Shown piece after piece: positions 29,459-42,006 of a stretch of DNA of 64,000 bases. Position numbers and translations under genes: made by a program. The notes under the pieces are model-generated. The model worked only from the letters and a program-made list of their open reading frames with translations. It did no database searches and was not told the origin of the DNA. The DNA comes from Amaurobius ferox (Eukaryota > Arthropoda > Arachnida > Araneae > Amaurobiidae), in assembly GCA_951213105.1 (NCBI GenBank), contig OX578144.1, forward strand, positions 82,907,015 to 82,971,014, given 5' to 3'. Position 1 is the first letter of the stretch, and each line of letters starts with the position of its first letter.

Positions 29459-29875
29459 TGTTGCAAACGCGCAATATTCTCTCGTTGGCGCCGCCTCCTC
29501 CTTCGTCTGTCTCTAAGGCCAGGCGATATAAAAACACAGTCCGTGACGTGAGACCAGGATTTCTCAGTTAAAAGAAGAGTTGGCAGATTTGGCGATTTAT
29601 CGCCAATTTGACGACATTTGGCTACTTCCTGAATGTTCCAGAAACTTCACGAACTAAATATTAGTCTAGGAGATGTGGGACTCTACCACCAACTACCCGG
29701 AATTATATATCTCGCCTGTCGGAAATCAATATTATTCCACCAGGTCATTTGCGAAAGGCTGCGACAACTGTACTGTGAAGTTGTCGGAATTCATGTTCGT
29801 TATTCTTTGATGGGCAGGGGGGTAGAGTTAAGACGGAACCTCAGTGGACCAATCAAAGTCTGTACTGAGAACGTT
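29459..29875 (+). mobile_element. LTR-like fragment
   Basis: Begins TGTTGCAAACGCGCAA, like 18206, with 'gcctcctccttcgtctgtctctaaggccaggcgata' and 'ggcgatttatcgccaa'. It abuts the preceding transposon. The downstream limit is unclear. Likely a solo or truncated LTR of the same family as 18206. Confidence 0.5.
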
Positions 29876-31861
29876 TAATACAAAGGAAGTGCTTTATAAA
29901 CACTGTTTTTTTCACCGATTACCTTTTCGTAGATGAAGAATATTTTGATTAATAGAATTATGGAATTTCGATTAACAATAATGTTAACCACAATTGCCTT
30001 TATTATTATAAATAAGTAAAAGGTTAGAAAAGTAATACATTTTTAAATGGAATATTAAATTTTAAATCTACTAAATGCTTTTGCTATCAATTGTCGAGAT
30101 AACTACAATATACTTGTTTTCAAGTCCCGAAAAAGGAAATACAAAATAGATTATAATTCTTTAATGTTAACACTCAACAGGGATATCAACGACTGTTTAT
30201 TTATACATTTTACCTAATGTTATTCATAGTTTACGTATCTAAAAGATAAAACTAGGATTAATATTTTATGGTTTTGTTTTGATGTCAGTGCCACAGAAAC
30301 GCACATTTATGAATGTTTTAGCACTTTTTGTATAAAGCTGTTTAAATTCTTTTACAGTTAAGAAATAAATTTTAAATGCTAGAGTTTTTACTGTATATTC
30401 TTTTTATTTTGGTTTTACTTACCCTCACATGCTTAAAAAAACTGAAAAATTCTTCTGGAAATATAATGAGTAGTAAAATATATATCTTGTACTTTCTTTT
30501 TGCATTTGATAAGTATTGGGTGTTCCCTCCTTGCACAAAATAAAGTGAAAGGCATATTGCTGAGGAAAAATCTTATAGTTTTCTTTTCAAGTATCAACAA
30601 CATAAAGAAGAGAAAATCATTTACAAAACATGGATAAGTAAAACTTGGATAAGTAAAATTATAATATTTATGAGATATATGAGATATTAAAAAGAATGAA
30701 ATATATTTAGAAAAATGTTATTTTTTCTTAATTGAACCTGAACAAAATTTTAAATCTGTGTATGGCGATGATCAGCTAGCTCTCTACGGATTACAAGAAA
30801 ATTAATTTCAAAGTAAGCATCATCTGTCATAATAGAAAATGTATATTTCATTTTTGGTTGGTGTAAAGTATACTTTAAATTTTTTTTCAAATTAACTTCA
30901 CAGTAAAGTTTCGTAAAAACGTAAACATCAACTTCATACTTTATTTAAATTACGTAATTTGAGGATAAAGCTTTTTAAACAGAAAGTCGTTTACATATAA
31001 AGTTTTATAAACAGAAAATTCTGCCTATTATTACAAAATATTACACCTGAATATTTTAGCAACAGATGGCAGCACAAGTTTTAAAAATAAAATAACCACT
31101 ATGATTCGAACCGGAGACCTCCCGACTGCAGAACGTCTCTCTCTTACCGCCTAAGGAAGAGTAAGTACTGCATCGTGCTGAGTGAAATAAGGAATTATAT
31201 CATGTAAAATTTACAGTGCTATTTCAGGGCCTATTTCCAAAGTAGAATGCATTTTAAAAGAAATTTCTTATTTTTTTTCTGGTAATATAAAGTTTGTTTT
31301 AGGAAATGAAATCCAAAAATAAAATATAAAATGTTCTTCGCGAATCCCTACGTTTTGAGTAACGAACCGCCAGCCTTACATGTATCTCACTTTCGAGGCT
31401 TTACATATTTTGCACTACATTTTCTTTACATTATACCTTCGAGTGTGTCGGTGTTTCTTCTTAGAGTTATATACTTTGTTACGGAAAGTAAATAGTGGGC
31501 GAGCGAATTTTTAAACTTGCTTTTGAAACTTTATTACTCTTTGATTCAGTATAATATCTGACAAATATCAATTTAGACGTTGAAAATAACGGAACTTCAT
31601 ATAAGATTTTTAGAAAATGTACATTTGATCGTTGTATATAGTTATAGGATTCTGCAGATTTTAAAAAAAATTAATTTTAGGGTTACTGTCAAATCTATAG
31701 TGTACTTAACTCATAATAAAATAAGCATACTCACAGAACTCCCCTATATAAGGCGTTAAGAAAGTCAAGTTAGCCCTCCCATTGCAGTTAATAACCTCCA
31801 TGGACATAATTTATGTTTACTATGCTCTAGCTAGCATGGAACAGCCAGAAAGCGAGGAAAC
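29876..31861. other. 2-kb AT-rich stretch without recognised features
   Basis: No open frame of note and no repeat family seen. The 31090-31160 segment is somewhat more balanced (gaaccggagacctcccgac), faintly like a tRNA B-box region, but no cloverleaf can be built. Confidence 0.4.
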
Positions 31862-31989
31862 TTGTCAAATTTGATAATCTACATAAAGGTTCGAAAAATT
31901 GTTGCACATAAAAAAAAAGTTTTCTTACTTTCTAATTGAATTTGGTGATCTACATAAAAGTTCGCAAAATTATTGCACATATAGCAACT

Positions 31990-32050
31990 ACCGGCCGTCC
32001 AATTAGTTGCTCATGTCCACTGGATGAGTCGGACGGTCTGGGTCTTCAAC
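31990..32050 (+). mobile_element. SINE tail-only insertion (~62 bp)
   Basis: Only the 3' part of the SINE is present, from CCGGCCGTCCAA to GGGTCTTCAAC. It is flanked by 'acatatagcaact' before and 'acatataacaact' after, which fits a target duplication of about 13 bp with one change. Confidence 0.75.
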
Positions 32051-32121
32051 ATATAACAACTTTTCTTACTTGCTAATTGAATTTGGTGATCTACATAAAG
32101 GTTCGCAAAGTTGTTGCACAT

Positions 32122-32170
32122 TACCTTACACCTTTCTGGTAGGTCGGACGGTCTGGGTCTCAACAACAAC
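32122..32170 (+). mobile_element. SINE 3' tail fragment
   Basis: Matches the last ~50 bp of the composite SINE (accttacacctttctggtagg... to the AAC repeat). It sits immediately before that SINE and could be the remnant of an earlier insertion or of a local duplication. Confidence 0.7.
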
Positions 32171-32185
32171 AACATAAAGAAACTT

Positions 32186-32575
32186 GTGGCCAACGGCTCT
32201 ACCGTGCTGAAAACACTGGTTCTCGTTAGATCACCTAAGTCAAGCAGCATCGGGCGCGGTTAGTTCTTGGGTGGGTGACCACCTGGGAACACCGCGTCCT
32301 GTTGGCACATTTCGGGCGCGGTAACCCGGTGGTTTGCGCGCTGGATTTGCACGCTGCCACAACTGCCGCCGTGTTCATGCGGAGTACGATCACGTTAAAC
32401 ATGTGGGTCCGTAAGTCCTTCCGAGAGGTTGGTGGTTGGGGAAGGAGGGTACGGTCCCTGTGGATGCCACCCCCACTGGGTTCCGGTCTAAATTGGGTGG
32501 AACTTACCGGCCATCCAAACAGTTACCTTACACCTTTCTGGTAGGTCGGACGGTCTGGGTCTCAACAACAACAAC
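32186..32575 (+). mobile_element. 5S rRNA-headed composite SINE
   Basis: Order: a 5S rRNA-like head (32189-32306), a shortened tRNA-like region (gggcgcggtaacccggtggtttgcgcgctgg), the unique body shared with the SINE at 42007 (from 'gtgttcatgcggagtacgatcacg'), and an AAC-repeat tail. The same 15 bp, AACATAAAGAAACTT, precede it (32171-32185) and follow it (32576-32590). Compared with 42007 the tRNA B-box (GGTTCGATTCC) is missing, so transcription would have to rely on the 5S control region. SINEs with 5S heads (SINE3 class) are known; I do not know this body. Confidence 0.8.
32189..32306 (+). pseudogene. 5S rRNA-derived sequence, 118 bp
   Basis: It begins GCCAACGGC and ends CCTGTTGGC, and holds the 5S landmarks: 'ggttctcgttagatcacc', 'aagtcaagcagcatcgggcgcgg' and 'gggtgaccacctgggaacaccgcg'. 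Its A-box, intermediate element and C-box region are all represented. No T-run terminator follows; it reads on into SINE sequence, so this is a SINE head, not a working ribosomal gene. Confidence 0.85.
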
Positions 32576-32727
32576 AACATAAAGAAACTTTTCTTACTTT
32601 CTAATTGAATTTGGTAATCTACATAAAGGTTCGCAAAATTGTTGCATTTATAGCAAATGTTCTTACTTGCTAATTGAATTTGGTGATCAACATAGAGGTT
32701 CGAAAAATTGTTGCACATATAGAAACT

Positions 32728-32788
32728 ACCGGCCGTCCAAATAGGTGCTCAAGTCCTCAGGATGAGTCGGACGGTCTGGGTCTTCAAC
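32728..32788 (+). mobile_element. SINE tail-only insertion (~60 bp)
   Basis: CCGGCCGTCCAAATAGGTGC to GGGTCTTCAAC, flanked by ACATATAGAAACT on both sides (13 bp). Same 5' breakpoint as the pieces at 31990 and 61728. Confidence 0.8.
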
Positions 32789-32950
32789 ATATAGAAACTT
32801 TTCCTACTTTCTAACTGATTTTGGTGATCTACATAAAGGTTAGCAAAATTGTTGCACATACAGCAAATTTTCTTACTTGCTAATTGGATTTGGTGATCTA
32901 CATAAAGTTTTGCAAAATTGTTGCCCATATAGAAAATTTTCTTACTTCGA

Positions 32951-34196
32951 TTGCAGTTATCGGTTATTCCATGCTAAAGAAATCTATAATAAGCGTGAAA
33001 ACTGATTCGTAGATGCTATTATCTGCATTGGTAGAGAGTTCCTATTTTTTATTTTAAATTTAAAGTACATTAATGCAAAGGAATACCTTAAATTCGATTG
33101 AATTCCCAGCACACTAAAATGCCCGTTCCAATGTTGATCATAAATTTCAGATCGGTATCGGGTTCTAATGCATTTTTCCTGAGATTTATGGAACAATCAC
33201 TGCAAGCATACATTAGATGCGAAATCACCCAATTTCATATTTCGAAGGCTCTCAGCTTGAGACTGGATACGAAATTGGAAATTATAGGAGAGTGTTTGGC
33301 TAACGTAACAGCAGATCAGTTTCTAAATATCACACACTCCCGTCATAGAGCTTTTTTCAAAGAAAGATAAAAAAATAATATATGAAGTCATTGAAGAAAT
33401 GGAGTTCAAATTCAGTACGATTCATTCAATTGGTTTTAAATGTATTTTGGTTGTTTTTAGTCTTGTGCATTTAATGTTATATTTGCATTTCTAAATTGAG
33501 CATTTTCGCTCGTTTGGATTGTCAAGAGGTTTCTGAGTTAAACGCAGTTTGTAATTAAGTTATTTATCTTGTTATTAGGTTGTTTTAATATTATGAGTTT
33601 AAATAAATTATGATATCACAAAATAAATGTCTGTGCAAATAAACTAATACATAGCAAACAGTCGTTTCGAATACGTTTGGATTCCCCACTGTGAGGCGAA
33701 CAAGCCAGAAGCTTAACACTAAAGCTTAACACTGACCCCGTGTTAACGAATATGCTACTATCTAGAAGTTGTGGCGCCAACTGGTGTTACAAAACAGATG
33801 AAATGAAAAACAGCAAAGGAATACTGTAAATATAAAACGATACAGAGTGCTGGGAAAGAATGAGAAAAAGGTAAATTGTACATGACTCAGTATAATAAAA
33901 AATTAAAAAATACAGCATAAACACAAATATAGACTTCTCAACCAGTTTGAAGGCTTTAACCAGCTTTATTTATAGGCAACAGTATGCACAACCTCACTTA
34001 TTAAGTAATTAATTTAACTGTCCTGCACATGGAGTTAGAAAGAAGGAGATAATGCTCCGGTAGATGAGAAACTTTAAAATGCCATAATACTTTAAGAATT
34101 GTATCTAGGTGTCACTAGTGTTAGTAAAGTAGCCGCTATTATTAGTTGACACAACAGAAAGGCGCAGTAGTTATTATATGTAATTTTAATTATTTT
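32951..34196. other. No recognised element; one unexplained short open frame
   Basis: A 90-residue frame at 33098-33370 (MNSQHTKMPVPMLIINFRSV...) has a fairly ordinary amino-acid make-up, but no motif, splice signal or neighbour supports it. The rest is AT-rich. Confidence 0.3.
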
Positions 34197-34325
34197 TACT
34201 TTCCTTATATACATGATGTATAAGGAAAGTATTGTGACGGGGTCGAAAATTCGAATTCGAGTTTTCGACGGGAGAGCACGTTTCAAGCATCCCTGATCAC
34301 GAATCAAACATTTTTGAAGTGATGT

Positions 34326-34421
<96 letters not shown>

Positions 34422-35189
34422 CAGTGAGACTGTGGAGACGATAACTGACGAACGAATGGACCGATTCGAACCAAATTTTGTACAAAAATCACAATACGTA
34501 AACACTGGAAGCCTATTGTTTTTATACGCAATCGAATGTTCAGAACCTTCCTAAATTTTCGAATAAAATATTGAAAAAATCGTCAAAATATCAAAACCAC
34601 TAATAAAGTTACGCAAATAGACATTTGTTATGTAATTTTTCATTAGAAAACGATTGGCATAAATTTTAGAACGCTAACACAAGCCGTTCTCGAGATATTG
34701 CACATTTTTCAAAAAAATTATCAAAAAGTCATATAAAATAAAAATAAAAATATTTCCTATTAAGAAACATGTTCACTTTGATATGTAATACCATACGATA
34801 AATTGGGTGACATCATTCTCGTGGATCTAGCTCGTTCCATTCATGGAAACAGATACTTTGATTAATACTTTTGTATTTGAACGCCAATAGTCATTTGTCT
34901 GCTGTAAGAATAACTTATTTCTTCATCCATAACGCTTGGCGAGATTTTGGCGACGAATTTGGCGGAATGTCGCCAACTTGGCGACTTTTTGAAATGTTAC
35001 CAAATTAACGAAAATCTCGCCAAATGGATAAAAATGACGCTAAATCAATGAAAATGACGACTAATTGTCGAAAATTCAATATCTTGGAAAGAATATTATT
35101 ATCTACTATAAGAAAAACTTATTTTTTTACTGTAAAAGTAGTAAATTCATTACATTATATAAGGAAAGTCATGTGTTGCCCACATCAGA
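34197..35189 (-). mobile_element. Family A element, full length
   Basis: Terminal palindrome (tactttccttatatacatgatgtataaggaaagta) at 34197, the TG microsatellite at 34328-34422, the TTGGCGA cluster at 34930-35030 and the complement of TCTGATGTGGGC at 35178-35189. 993 bp; a good reference copy for the family. Confidence 0.85.
34328..34422. repeat. (TG)n microsatellite
   Basis: About 95 bp of TG with two TATG interruptions at about 32-bp spacing. Confidence 0.97.
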
Positions 35190-37582
35190 TTTTTTAATTA
35201 AGGATTCCCTAATTATGAGCATAATTAAGCACTATTTTTTCACAGTTGTAAGATAGAGTATAAAATATATGGAGATGGAAAATAAATTGAAAAGTGAAAT
35301 AAGTTTAAATGCGTAAGGATATTCTTTATTGTGTCAGTTCTACTTTGCATTGCGCTAATAATTTATTTTTATAAAATTGACAGTTTAAATAAATATTCTA
35401 GGCCTTTCGCCATAGAAATGCATGCAAATCAGAATAACTTATTTTATTTACAGTCCCTATAATCGGCAACAAATCAGGAAGAAGTCAATTATGTGGCCAC
35501 TGGAAGAAAGAAGTCCACTTACAGAAAGTACTTTGGGACCGAGACCGGACAAAGTTACTATGAAATAATCTGGCAGTGGAAGGTAGTAAGATATCGAGTT
35601 TACTTTTGGTTCGTGAGAGAAGGGGATAACCTAAGAAATCTGATCCTTCCAGAAGATTTTTTCTCTGACATTTATAATTATGATTTCCAACAGCTGATGT
35701 GTTAACTTGTTCAGATATTCTGAGAACAAGACTGCTGTTATTAGAAGAAGACCGTAAAATTAAACCGAGGTTCAATACATAACATCAAAATTTTATTAAA
35801 CAGAATATTTCTGATATGGTCAGTTATTTTCAATGAAAGTGTGAAGTATCGATAACAAGTCTTTTACTAGAAAAGCTGTGAGTTTTAAATAAAAATACCA
35901 AACAAAGGGCTTGCTTCTACAATCAACATTCCACTCCTATTAAAGGTAGTTGTTAATCTATGAAAATTAAACTGAAAATATATCTGTTTATTTGTTTGTT
36001 TAATTATCACGGGGAACGGCTGCACTGAATTTCATAACATTTTAATGGGTAACCTTCATATGTTACCACTTAAAATTTAGGCATATTTCTGTCTATTTCA
36101 TGTCCTCCTGACTGCTTTTAATTCCATTTATAAGCAAAATAATTACAGCAGACAATTTTATTGTCCTATATTTCATAAATACATTTATTTATAGTTTTGA
36201 TTCCATTGTGATCCAACGGTAATCGAGTTACGTTTTAATTACCGGAATCGTCTGCTGGCTATTCATTTCATCAAACTATTGTAAATTATTTTATAATTTG
36301 ATTCTAATATCTTTAAAAATAAAATAAAAGATAACATACAGTGATCGGATATGAAGTGCTATTTAACATGCCGTAATTTCAGTATTAAAAGTATAATAAA
36401 ATGTGAGCCTTTCTTCTGCTTAAATTTGGAATGGTTTTTGATATTCCGAACTTTTATCAAACGTACAGGTGTCACATTTAATAAACTGTAAAATAAAATG
36501 GAAAATCCTTCTGCTTGCCTCATCATCACAGAATAATGGCTGAATCGAATTTCATGAAATTGGTATGGGAAGACTAAATAGGGTTTCACTTAAAATTGAG
36601 GCATCAGTCTGTCCTTTTGTCTGTCTATCTTAAAGTCCTTCTGTCTCAATTTGGGGTGACTCCTTCCTAACGTGTCTTAACCAATTTTTAGCCTCTCTAC
36701 AATAAATTCCACTTAAAATCCGATGACGTAACCCGATCTTTGTTTTATCCTCTATCTCTAAAATTAAAGTCTTTATAACTTAAAGAAATAGAAAACAAAA
36801 CTGTTAATTCCAAATGCCATACATAAAATATCGCTCTATATGTTTACTCTTAATAAGAAGTACAGAAACGTAGTCCTTAAAGATTGTCTATATAAATAAA
36901 ATTATGACTAATTAGTTGTGCTTTTATCTGTCTATTCATTTCAGCACGAAACAACACACCTCCCCCTTTTGTGAAAATAATCGTAAAAATAAATACTCAA
37001 AATATTAAAAGTTCGCCAATTGTGTCAAATTTAACTATATTCCGCACGAAGAACGAGTATGGTACTAGTTTTAAATATTTATTTTAGAGAAAATATTTAT
37101 GGTAGAATATTTTATTGGAAGTAAAATTTTTAAAAATCAGTGCTTTTGAGCATTCGCGTCAAGATTTTAAGAAGCCTGTACTGAAATTTAGTTAAATGCT
37201 TAATGTGTGAAAATATGAGTAATTTTGTAAAATAGTTTTGATATAATGAATATTTTGTTATTATGTAAATTTGATTTATGGGTATAAAATTAATTTTGCT
37301 TTCAGTGAATTTAATTCTGGAACGGTAGCTTTAAATCAAATACATTTTATTAAATATTACTCAAGCTTGCTTATCTAGGATTCAAAAATTAATATTTGCT
37401 TTCATGTAATTTTCAGGTCCATCAAGAACAACACAAAATTTATAGAGGGATTATTGCGATTTTCAAAACATCGCAAATATTTTATCAATATCTTTTTGGA
37501 TAAAGCGAAATAAAAATTATGAAATTGCAATCCTAAATTTGAATTACTACATTTTGTATCCTAACTACTTACTCTATATTAT
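35190..37582. other. No gene identified; possible exon-like frame
   Basis: A frame from about 35463 to 35705 reads SATNQEEVNYVATGRKKS and onward to YDFQQLMC-stop, about 80 residues, and follows a polypyrimidine-CAG that could act as a splice acceptor (35443-35453). I do not recognise it and it may be chance. 36000-36110 and 36520-36640 share a loose pattern (ctgaattt-cat-aa, then 'tctgtc' runs) that suggests old transposon ends. Confidence 0.3.
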
Positions 37583-38888
37583 TAACACTTTACAACAAAG
37601 TTGAAAAGAGTTTATGACTTTGTTCATTCTGTCTGTCTGTCTGTCCGTTAGCACGATAACTGCCGTAAAAATGACTTAATCAAAAGGAAATTTTAGTATG
37701 TTATTCAGACGGTCTGTAGGACCTATGGGACTATAAATGAATAATATAACCCAATTAGTTTTGGATTGAACCAGAGTTGAAAAAATGAAATACACTGACC
37801 CCTATGGGACCTAATTTTTCAAACATTTTTTGAGCGGATTTAAAATTCACAAATTGCTTCGAAAATTTTAGGTAATATTCAAATTCTTCCATAAAATATA
37901 TAAAAAAAAATTCAGCAAAATATATTCAGTAGTTTTTTAAATAAAAATTAAAATAATAATTACACCTCTTATATGAAGAGATCATGTGATCATGATATGA
38001 AAAGATCATGTGACCCACTTCAAAATAAAATTTGGCATCTATCTTGTCTCAAAATCGTGATTTTTAAAGTTCTTTTTAATTCATATTGAGTGTTATATTC
38101 GTCCTAAAACCGCTTTATTTTTGCTTAAATTCTGTTCATCTACATACTGAAACAACGAAATGACAATATATTTGAGTTTAAATGATCATCCAAATTTGAT
38201 TATTTCTACAACGAAGCCTATTTTTCAATTATGCAAAATGTAAACAGCAAAATATATAGGATGAGTTGTATAAGAATTGCTGCATTTTTTATAGCAAAAG
38301 TATTTAGCTCATGGAGTCTGCATAGCTGATATGAATGAAATATTCATTGATTTTACACAGAGAAAGACGATTGTTTTTGATGAAGTTTTAAGTACGATTT
38401 TAATTACTTGTAGCTCCATGGTCTTAAGTTTTGAAATAAATAAATTATTATAGTACTTGATGAATGAAATGATTGGGAAAATGTTATGAATGAAATGTTG
38501 CTTTTATAGAAAGAGCCAGGCGTCTTATTTTTTCTATGACGTCATTTGAATGAATGTCAGTTGTTTTCGATGAAGTTTTCAAATATAATAAATTATTGTA
38601 GTATTGTGATGATTTTAAAAATATTACCGACGAATGTATCACATTTTAGAGATGTTTAAACCAGGCAATTTATTTTTCAATGCCGTCACTTGAATGAAGT
38701 TCATTTTTTCAAATAGTTTTTAAATAGAAGTTTTAAGTTGTCAAATATAATAAATTAATGTAGTATTGCGATGAGTTTTAAAATATTACTTAGGAATGTA
38801 TTGCATTTTAGAGATGTTTAAACAAAATTGCATTGAAGTTGGAAAGTGTTTCATAATCAATGCTTTAAGCATGATTGATCTTTCTTGT
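37583..38888 (-). mobile_element. Family C element, short form
   Basis: On the minus strand it runs from ACAAGAAAGATCAATCATGC (38888) to the GACA run and hairpin ending GTGTTA (37583). 1306 bp, with the same internal duplication as the copy at 16035. Confidence 0.82.
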
Positions 38889-39426
38889 TCCTTTTACCCC
38901 ACTTATCATACGGATAAAAGCAGCAAAGCATAAGGGTATGATTGTATTTAACATACGCAAACTAAAATGACATTATAACATCATTCACTATTTGATGCTT
39001 CCATATCGAACGTACATGCTGATAAATATTAGGGGACAGATTCAAGAACGGGAGCAAAATTTATACCCTCTACCTTATATTAAAGAAATAACGACTTCAT
39101 AATTTTATAAATCTTAGTCATTTTATTAGAAACTAACTATTAAACCCGCCAATCTCAGCCACAGCTAACATTTTCTTAAACTTAGAGCGGTGCCATAAAA
39201 ATATCCCGAGTAAATTACGCTTTCATTGTAACTTAAATAGCGTCAATTCTACGAATTGTTTGACAACTTTTCAGAAATACTTCTTACAAATTTAGGAAAG
39301 GTTTAATTAGATTCATTATACGAAAATGCGCATGTAATATTTCTTTATTTGAGAAACTTAAGCATATGTATTTACAATGAAGATTTAAAATACTTTGTTG
39401 GTCATATTGAGAAAATGCTCCATTTT

Positions 39427-40335
39427 GACTTTCCTTATATACATGTAAGGAAGTATTGTGACGGGGTCGAAAATTCGAATTCGAGTTTTCGACGGGAGCG
39501 CACGTTTCAAGCATCCCTGATCACGAATCGAACATTTTTGAAGTAATGTCTGTGCGTGTGTGTGTGTGTCAGTGAGTCTGTGGAGACGATATCTCACGAA
39601 AGAATGGAGCGATTCGAATGAAATTTGGTACAAAAATCACAATCCATGAATATTAGAAGCCTGTTGTTTTAAAACACAATCGAATGTTCAGAACCCCCCT
39701 AAATTTTTGAGTGAAATTTTGAAAAAATCATCAAAAACTCAAAATCTTTAATAAAGTTACGCAAATAGATATTTCTTATGTAATTTTCCTTAGAAAACGA
39801 TTGACATAAACTTTAAAACGCTAGCATGAACCGTTCTCGAGATATTGCATATTTTCCAAATAAATTTATCAAAAACTCCTATAAATTAAAAAAAAATATT
39901 AACTGTTAAGAAACATGTTCACTTTCCATATGTAATATCATACGATACATTTGGTGACATCATTCTCGTGTATCTAACTCGTTCCATTCACGAGAAAAGA
40001 TTCTTTGAGTAATACTTTTGTATTTGAACGCTAATAGTCATTTACCCGCTGTAAGAATAACTTATTTCTCCGTCCATAATGCTTGGTGAGATTTTGACGA
40101 CAAATTTAGAGGAATGTCGCCAACTTGGCGACATTTTTAAATGTTGTCAAATTAACGAAAATCTCACCAAATGGATAAAAATGACGCTAAATCAATGAAA
40201 ATGATGACTAATTGAAGGAAATTCAATATCTTGGAAAGAATATAAGTATCTACTATAAGAATAACATTTTTTTAACTGTAAAAGTAGTAAATTCATTGCA
40301 TTATATAAGGAAAGTCATGAGCTGCCCACATCAGA
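39427..40335 (-). mobile_element. Family A element
   Basis: Palindrome shortened (actttccttatatacatgtaaggaagta), then 'gtgacggggtcgaaaattcg', a short TG run, the 'gttctcgagatattgcatatt' block, 'gtcgccaacttggcgac' and the complement of TCTGATGTGGGC. 38889-39426 upstream has no feature. Confidence 0.82.
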
Positions 40336-41991
40336 TTTTTTGATGAGCAGTTAGATTAATTGCGTAGAAGTAAAACTATAGCAGATCGAAATATTTATAT
40401 CTATAATTTCATATTTAGAAATAATTTTTCAGATAGATTGTTCTGATACAATACCCAGTATCTGTATATGTATTTAATATATAAATTTGGGGGTTTTTAG
40501 TTCAAACAAAATACAGAGCAGTATTCCAAAGCCTAGTTTACACTTCTACTTAATTTCAGTTTGTAACTGCACAAAATTGAATAAAATTATCATCTAATAT
40601 GGGTTGCAATATTTCTTCAAAATCTAAGAGGCAAGCAACCATAACAGCATTGGCAAGACAGTATCTTTCACCTAATGTAATAGGTGCAAGGACGGCTGTC
40701 TTTCTTGCCTTGCTAGTATGATTGCTCTCTTTTTAAATTTTATACAAATAAACAATTTTGTCTCTAAAACCGGTGGATATTTTTGTGGTAACCTGCCCCG
40801 CCATTCCAACAACGATCGACAATGCCACAAAGCAAACTTCAAATTATACATTCGAACCCAAAGATATCTTTTAGTCTAACCGTATAATATCTGGCTGCCA
40901 CAACACAGGCCGTCAGTTGTGCCCCCCCGGCTGCCAAGCTTTAAATCAACTGCTTACGCTTTTACTAACAAAGTATTTTAATTTCAGACTATACGAATAC
41001 ACATTTAGTGATGACAGAGAGATTTAAAGAAAATAAATGTGTATTTTTTAGATATTCTTTAATAGCATGTAGTATATGGGAAAGATATGCATCCGATTCT
41101 TACTTGAAGCTTATTCTTCCTTGAAATATCCAAATTATGTTTGAATATTTCTCTTCATGAATTCTTCTATTTATCCCAAACGCATGAGTTTATTTTTATA
41201 AAAATATTATAATGCATCCTGTTCAGTGATAAAGAAAGTAAAAATTACTATACGGAAATAAGCTTATCAGATATTTTCTGTCTTTTCCTCGCGCTATAGA
41301 ACATGTAACATTAAACAATAAAATTGTTCAGCCCTTCCTCTCAGAAGCACACCAGAACCTCTTTTATCATATGCCGTTCGTTACAAATTAAATCTAAATT
41401 TAAAAGTTACCTTACTAATATTTAGTTCCATTTACTTATTTGAAATAACTTGAAATTTACTAATATAAAATCATATCCTTTCCATTTGGCGATTTGTGCA
41501 TTTTAAATTGGCGTCAGAATACTATATATTGAGCGAATTTTAAAATGCCAAATTTCCAAAATAAATTTATATCTCAAAAACATTTTATCTAAGCGCAAAT
41601 TGTAGGTTTTAATTGTTTTGTTATCAAATATTAAAAATAAATCAAGCATTTCAATTATATATTTAGGAATTGTCAGTCCTTTATTTTAGATTTCGACGAT
41701 TTGGGAGGGGGAGAAAATTAAAGGGTGCAAATATATCCGTTTTTCTAATTGTATTAAAATCTAATCAGCACCAGGGGCACGCAGTTCCGTCAATAAACCA
41801 CCGAAATTGTGTTGCAAATATTTTATGCTGGGATATATAAATGTATTATACAAACAAATACACGCACACAGATGGTGCAATGAGAACAGTTTGATTCTCA
41901 ATTAGTCTTGCTTTCAAATTCATGTAACTAGGTATATTGTTTTTGAAATTTGGTGCCAATTGGTTGCGTAGTTTCGGAAAAGAACTTGGTT
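40336..41991. other. No recognised feature
   Basis: AT-rich apart from 40770-40950, a more balanced patch with a C-run (gcccccccgg). 41905-41990 (aggtatattg, 'tggttgcgtagtttcggaaaag') looks like part of an older element into which the SINE inserted. Confidence 0.35.
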
Positions 41992-42006
41992 ACATGAATC
42001 AGGGGG

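Larger units (their letters stand above)
31862..32950. repeat. ~68-bp minisatellite carrying SINE insertions
   Basis: Seven or so copies of a unit like 'ctaattgaatttggtgatctacataaaggttcgcaaaattgttgcacatatagcaaattttcttactt' occur, at about 31867, 31934, 32068, 32600, 32668, 32810 and 32880. Between them are three SINE-tail pieces and one full composite SINE, all at the same spot in the unit, just after 'gcacat'. Confidence 0.85.

Noticed and set aside
32189..32306. A functional 5S rRNA gene
   Set aside because: It has substitutions, lacks a T-run terminator, and continues straight into SINE sequence bounded by a TSD.
33098..33370. Small host gene of 90 residues
   Set aside because: No motif, no Kozak-like or splice context, and no similarity to anything I know; chance open frames of this length are common here.
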